Position numbers and translations under genes: made by a program. Shown here one piece after another: positions 13,475 through 16,108 of a stretch of 16,108 nt of DNA. This stretch comes from Oscillospiraceae bacterium (GTDB lineage Bacteria > Bacillota > Clostridia > Oscillospirales > Acutalibacteraceae). Location of the stretch: NCBI GenBank assembly GCA_902795765.1, contig CADBMQ010000022.1:1-16108 (forward strand), written 5' to 3'. Positions within the stretch are counted from its first letter, which is position 1, and every line of letters starts with the position of its first letter. Below the pieces are notes generated by a model that was not told the DNA's origin, did not search any database, and saw nothing but the letters and a program-made list of their open reading frames with translations.

Positions 13475-14302
13475 TTGGAACACGAAGAAGAGATGATGAC
13501 TCGTGAAGAGCGACGTCGAATAAGTGATGCACATGGAGCGAGAAAAACATATTACATAATAATCGGGTTGATAGCAGTAGCAGTGATTGTTGTGCTGTCA
13601 CTGACTGTGTTTTTTCATATCAATGAAGTGTATGTAACGGGCGACCAAGTACCGTACAAAGCAGAAGATATTGTTTTTGCGTCGGGAATAGAGAGCGATA
13701 CAAATATAATTCTTGCAAGTACGTCCGATCCCAAAGAACGAATTGAAAACAAAATGCCGTATATCGAAAGTGTAGAAGTAATAAAACATTTTCCGTTTAA
13801 AATGGAGCTGAAAGTTACATCTGCAAAAATTGTCGGACAAATTGAAAGCACGGGAGCTTTGCTCATAGATAGAAACGGCAAATGCATAGATAAAATAGAT
13901 AAACTGAAAAAGGGAATACCTGTAATTCGTGGAGCAGGGGTAATATCAGCGCAAATCGGAGATAAAATATCTTTTGGAAGCGAAAAAGCATACGAAAATT
14001 TGATGTTGATGTATAAAGCATTCAGCGATGCAAAAATCGAAGGAATAACAGTATATAATATCGGAGACGATAAACAAATAAGTGCAACATATCAGAATAA
14101 AACAGTATTAAGTTTCGGCAGCTCGGAAAAGCTGAAAGAAAAACTTGATTGTGCCGTAAAAGTAATAGAAAAGCAGAAATCGGGTTCACAAACAGGTATC
14201 TTGAATTTGAGCAGAGTGACCGAAGATAAGCAATATGCGTATTTTTCTCCCGAAGTTTTGCCGAATAATTTAATAGCAGACGTGCTTGAACAAAAAAATT
14301 AA
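13475..14302 (+). CDS. ftsQ: Cell division protein FtsQ/DivIB
   Basis: FtsQ/DivIB is a bitopic divisome protein that works with FtsL and DivIC/FtsB outside the membrane. The 275-residue product has an acidic-then-basic cytoplasmic N-terminus (MEHEEEMMTREERRR), a membrane span at about 26-47, and a POTRA-type domain at about 48-118 starting INEVYVTGDQ, with the usual NIILAS and MPYIESVEVIKHFPFKMELKV pattern. A beta domain follows (LLIDRNGKCID, IPVIRGAGV). TTG 13475 starts one base after the murA stop, with AAAGGAAG (13461-13468) inside the murA end, so the two are tightly coupled. An in-frame ATG at 13493 is possible but has a poorer ribosome site. Overall identity is low in this family, so the call uses architecture and gene order. 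Confidence 0.85.
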   Translation: MEHEEEMMTREERRRISDAHGARKTYYIIIGLIAVAVIVVLSLTVFFHINEVYVTGDQVPYKAEDIVFASGIESDTNIILASTSDPKERIENKMPYIESVEVIKHFPFKMELKVTSAKIVGQIESTGALLIDRNGKCIDKIDKLKKGIPVIRGAGVISAQIGDKISFGSEKAYENLMLMYKAFSDAKIEGITVYNIGDDKQISATYQNKTVLSFGSSEKLKEKLDCAVKVIEKQKSGSQTGILNLSRVTEDKQYAYFSPEVLPNNLIADVLEQKN

Positions 14303-14320
14303 AAAAATATAAAAAAAGTG

Positions 14321-14349
14321 TTGAAATTTATTCAAATGTGTGGTACTAT
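14321..14349 (+). promoter_or_regulatory. Sigma-A promoter of ftsZ
   Basis: TTGAAA (14321-14326) and TACTAT (14344-14349) are 17 bp apart. A TGG directly before the -10 gives an extended -10 element, and an A-rich tract (14291-14317) precedes the -35. It lies in the 103-base gap between ftsQ and ftsZ. Transcription would start near 14356 with a leader of about 50 bases. This gives ftsZ its own expression in addition to read-through from the operon. Confidence 0.8.
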
Positions 14350-14405
14350 ATTAGGGAATTAAAAGTGAATAATTGTGTACATTCAGTTATATAGGAGGAT
14401 TCAAA

Positions 14406-15473
14406 ATGAGTTTTGAAGTATCAAAAGAGTTAGACGATGTAGTTCAGATTAAAGTAGTAGGCGTCGGTGGCGGCGGTGGAAACGCTATCAATCGTATGTT
14501 TGAAGCAGGTGTTAAAGGTGCAGATTTCGTAGCAGTTAACTCCGATGCACAGGCACTTTTGCTTTCTCGTGCACAGCACAAAATCCAAATTGGTGAAAAA
14601 CTTACTCATGGTAAGGGCGCAGGCTCAAATCCGGAAGTAGGTAAAGGTTCTGCCGAAGAATCCAAAGAAGATATTATCGAAGCACTTAAAGGCACAGATA
14701 TGGTATTCATCACTGCTGGTATGGGTGGTGGTACCGGTACAGGTGCTGCTCCGATCGTTGCTGCAATCGCAAAAGAGATGGGTATTCTCACAATCGGTGT
14801 TGTAACAAAGCCGTTCGCATTCGAAGGTAAGAGAAGAATGAACCAAGCAGAGCAAGGTATCGCTGAACTCGCAGATAGCGTAGATAGCCTTGTAGTTATC
14901 CCGAACGAAAAGTTGAAAGAAATCTCTAACGAGAAAATCACTTTCACAAATGCATTCTCAATTGCCGATGACGTTCTCCGTCAAGGTGTTCAGAATATTT
15001 CAGAGCTTATCCGTATGCCTGCAATCGTAAACCTTGACTTTGCTGACGTTAAGTCAATTATGGCAGACGCAGGTTATGCTCATATGGGCGTTGGTATCGC
15101 ATCAGGTAAAGATAAGGCTGAACTCGCTGCAAAGGCAGCAATCAACAGCCCGCTCATCGAAACACCTATGAACGGTGCAAAGGGCGTTATCATCAGCATT
15201 ACAGGTTCGCCTGATATGGGACTTGATGAAGTATACGAAGCATCTTCAATCATCTCTGATGCTGCTCATCCGGATGCAAACATCATTTGGGGTGCAAATA
15301 CAGACGATTCACTCGAAGATACTATCAAAATCACAGTTATCGCAACAGGTGCAGGCGATACAGGTGCAGTTAAGAAAGAAACAGAAGATCCTTTTGCTGG
15401 TCTTAACCTCGCTTCTACAACACCTGCCGAGGATGCTTATTTTGACGTATCCAAGATTTTCCCGAAGGCATAA
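14406..15473 (+). CDS. ftsZ: Cell division protein FtsZ
   Basis: FtsZ is the tubulin-like GTPase that polymerises into the Z ring and places the septum. The 355 residues show the G-box GGGTGTG (108-114), the N-terminal VVGVGGGGGNA (17-27), NSDAQAL (45-51), TKPFAFEGKRR (134-144) and the T7 loop NLDFADVKSIM (209-219), whose Asp residues complete the GTPase site of the next subunit. The core ends near 317. The linker and tail are only about 38 residues and end FDVSKIFPKA rather than the common D-I-P-x-F-L-R type peptide. ATG 14406 follows a perfect AGGAGG (14393-14398), the strongest ribosome site in the window; an upstream TTG at 14373 would put that site inside the gene. Codon use looks cleaner than in neighbours, fitting high expression. 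A dedicated promoter and a terminator flank it; ftsA is absent. Confidence 0.98.
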   Translation: MSFEVSKELDDVVQIKVVGVGGGGGNAINRMFEAGVKGADFVAVNSDAQALLLSRAQHKIQIGEKLTHGKGAGSNPEVGKGSAEESKEDIIEALKGTDMVFITAGMGGGTGTGAAPIVAAIAKEMGILTIGVVTKPFAFEGKRRMNQAEQGIAELADSVDSLVVIPNEKLKEISNEKITFTNAFSIADDVLRQGVQNISELIRMPAIVNLDFADVKSIMADAGYAHMGVGIASGKDKAELAAKAAINSPLIETPMNGAKGVIISITGSPDMGLDEVYEASSIISDAAHPDANIIWGANTDDSLEDTIKITVIATGAGDTGAVKKETEDPFAGLNLASTTPAEDAYFDVSKIFPKA

Positions 15474-15495
15474 CGAAATAAAATTTTAAATGAGT

Positions 15496-15537
15496 CCGGC
15501 AAAATGATGCGTCAGTATTGTTTTGTCGGCTTCTTTT
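15496..15537 (+). terminator. Rho-independent terminator after ftsZ
   Basis: A 13-bp stem (15496-15508 with 15517-15529, three G-U pairs; CCGGCAAAAT against TTTTGTCGG) closes an 8-base loop and is followed by CTTCTTTT. It lies 22 bases after the ftsZ stop and 21 before prmA, marking the end of the dcw transcript. The T tract is interrupted by a C, so read-through into prmA may be partial. Confidence 0.7.
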
Positions 15538-15558
15538 GTGTAAAGGTAGGAGTAAATT

Positions 15559-16108
15559 TTGCAGGACTGGACAGAAATTTTAATAGAAATCCCCGTTGAA
15601 TTTGTAGATATAGCATCAAATATAGCATGTATGGTCGTACCATACGGCTTTTATCTCGAAGACTATTCCGATTTGGAACAGGGAGCAAGAGAGATTGCAC
15701 ATATCGACCTTATCGATGAAGATTTGGTACAAAAAGCAAGGGATAAAGCAATAATTCATATTTATATTTCTCCCGAAGAAAACCCGAACGAAGCAATGGA
15801 CTTTTTGACTGCTCGCTTCACGGCAGAAAACGTTCCGTATAAACTCAGTCAAAATGGAATTAGTGAAGACGATTGGGCAAACAATTGGAAAAAATATTTC
15901 AAGCCGACAAAAATCGGCGAAAAACTTCTCATTCTTCCCGAATGGGAGAAGGACGAAAATGAAGACGGCAGAGTTATACTTAATATAGATCCTGGTGCTG
16001 CTTTTGGAACAGGAACTCATGCAACAACTCGCCTTTGCCTTGAAACAATTCAAAAATTCGTCAAAAATGGCGATACCGTCCTTGATGTAGGATGCGGAAG
16101 TGGTATTC
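15559..16108 (+). CDS. prmA: Ribosomal protein L11 methyltransferase PrmA (partial, 3' end beyond window)
   Basis: PrmA uses S-adenosylmethionine to trimethylate amino groups of ribosomal protein L11. The 183 visible codons begin TTG 15559 after GTAGGAG (15546-15552) and open with DWTEILIEIPVEFVDIAS, the usual N-terminal substrate-recognition domain, including DDWANNWKKYFKP (about 114-126). The linker KIGEKLLILPEW follows, then the methyltransferase domain with DPGAAFGTGTHATTRLCLE (about 146-164) and the SAM motif VLDVGCGSGI just before the window ends. The NIDPGAAFGTGTHATT segment is specific for PrmA among methyltransferases. The gene follows the ftsZ terminator by 21 bases and no clear promoter is seen in between, so its transcription may depend on read-through. 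It is not functionally linked to division. Confidence 0.95.
   Translation, partial: MQDWTEILIEIPVEFVDIASNIACMVVPYGFYLEDYSDLEQGAREIAHIDLIDEDLVQKARDKAIIHIYISPEENPNEAMDFLTARFTAENVPYKLSQNGISEDDWANNWKKYFKPTKIGEKLLILPEWEKDENEDGRVILNIDPGAAFGTGTHATTRLCLETIQKFVKNGDTVLDVGCGSGI

Noticed and set aside
12891..13601. Minus-strand open frame of 236 codons opposite murA and ftsQ
   Set aside because: It lies wholly antisense to two well-supported genes, shows no recognisable domain and has low-complexity Ser/Phe/Tyr composition typical of antisense frames.
14311..14377. MraZ-box-like AAAGTG copies around the ftsZ promoter (14315, 14362)
   Set aside because: They are 47 bp apart and not in a 10-bp register; single hexamers are expected by chance in A-rich DNA.
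14366..14385. Small hairpin TGAAT/ATTCA in the ftsZ leader
   Set aside because: Five A/T-rich base pairs around a 10-base loop are too weak to support a call.
14373..14405. TTG start extending FtsZ by 11 residues
   Set aside because: It would place the AGGAGG ribosome site inside the coding region; ATG 14406 gives the standard N-terminus.
15175..15489. Plus-strand 104-codon frame overlapping the ftsZ 3' end
   Set aside because: Out of frame with ftsZ, Gln/Leu/Ser-rich shadow, no ribosome site.
1..16108. CRISPR array, insertion sequence, prophage, tRNA or rRNA
   Set aside because: No repeat-spacer pattern, transposase, integrase, terminal inverted repeats or structured RNA gene was seen.

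Overview
The window looks like a chromosomal segment of a spore-forming, low-to-moderate GC member of the Firmicutes class Clostridia, probably in the Ruminococcaceae/Oscillospiraceae range. The evidence is an alpha/beta-type small acid-soluble spore protein, a YlmC/YmxH-family sporulation protein with a very good sigma-E promoter, Gram-positive Shine-Dalgarno sites throughout, frequent TTG starts, and a MurE with the DNPR motif expected for meso-diaminopimelate peptidoglycan. The genus is not determined; the lineage call is an inference.

Left part (1-2844). The window opens in the last 39 codons of polA (DNA polymerase I). Twenty bases later comes an alpha-L-rhamnosidase (GH78-type) gene that is broken in three places: one extra base in an A run, one extra base in a T run, and an in-frame TAA near the 3' end. 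Undoing the three lesions gives a continuous 655-codon frame. A strong terminator follows. Next are two separately controlled sporulation genes: an SASP gene behind a sigma-G-like promoter, ended by its own terminator, and a ylmC-like gene behind a sigma-E-like promoter that starts within the T tract of that terminator.

Control region (2845-3141). About 300 bases without a gene carry an unusual stack of apparent regulatory elements. In order there are two perfect LexA/SOS boxes, two near-identical ATCTATATAT-type repeats 30 bp apart that resemble tandem NrdR boxes, an A/T tract, a sigma-A promoter (TTGCAA-17-TATAAT), 10-bp-phased AAAGTG-type repeats that look like an MraZ operator, and a leader with TTTTCCACA repeats and inverted partners around the mraZ ribosome binding site. 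This is the most interesting part of the window.

Division and cell wall (dcw) cluster (3142-15473). The order is mraZ, rsmH, ftsL-like, a PASTA-bearing class B penicillin-binding protein, murE, mraY, ftsW/spoVE, murG, murA, ftsQ/divIB, ftsZ. The genes make and flip the lipid-linked peptidoglycan precursor (MurA, MurE, MraY, MurG), polymerise and cross-link it at the septum (SEDS protein with the PBP), and scaffold division (FtsL, FtsQ, FtsZ). murF, murD, murC, murB and ftsA are absent from this stretch. Most genes are separated by 0-100 bases and are probably co-transcribed. ftsZ has an additional strong promoter of its own and a terminator after it. Two intercistronic stem-loops, before the PBP gene and before murA, may tune expression; the second pairs with the murA ribosome binding site.

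Right edge (15559-16108). The 5' part of prmA (ribosomal protein L11 methyltransferase) begins after the ftsZ terminator and runs off the window.

No tRNA, rRNA, CRISPR array, insertion sequence or phage gene was seen. The protein content is an ordinary dcw cluster. The novelty, if any, is regulatory: possible DNA-damage and nucleotide-supply control in front of a division operon.
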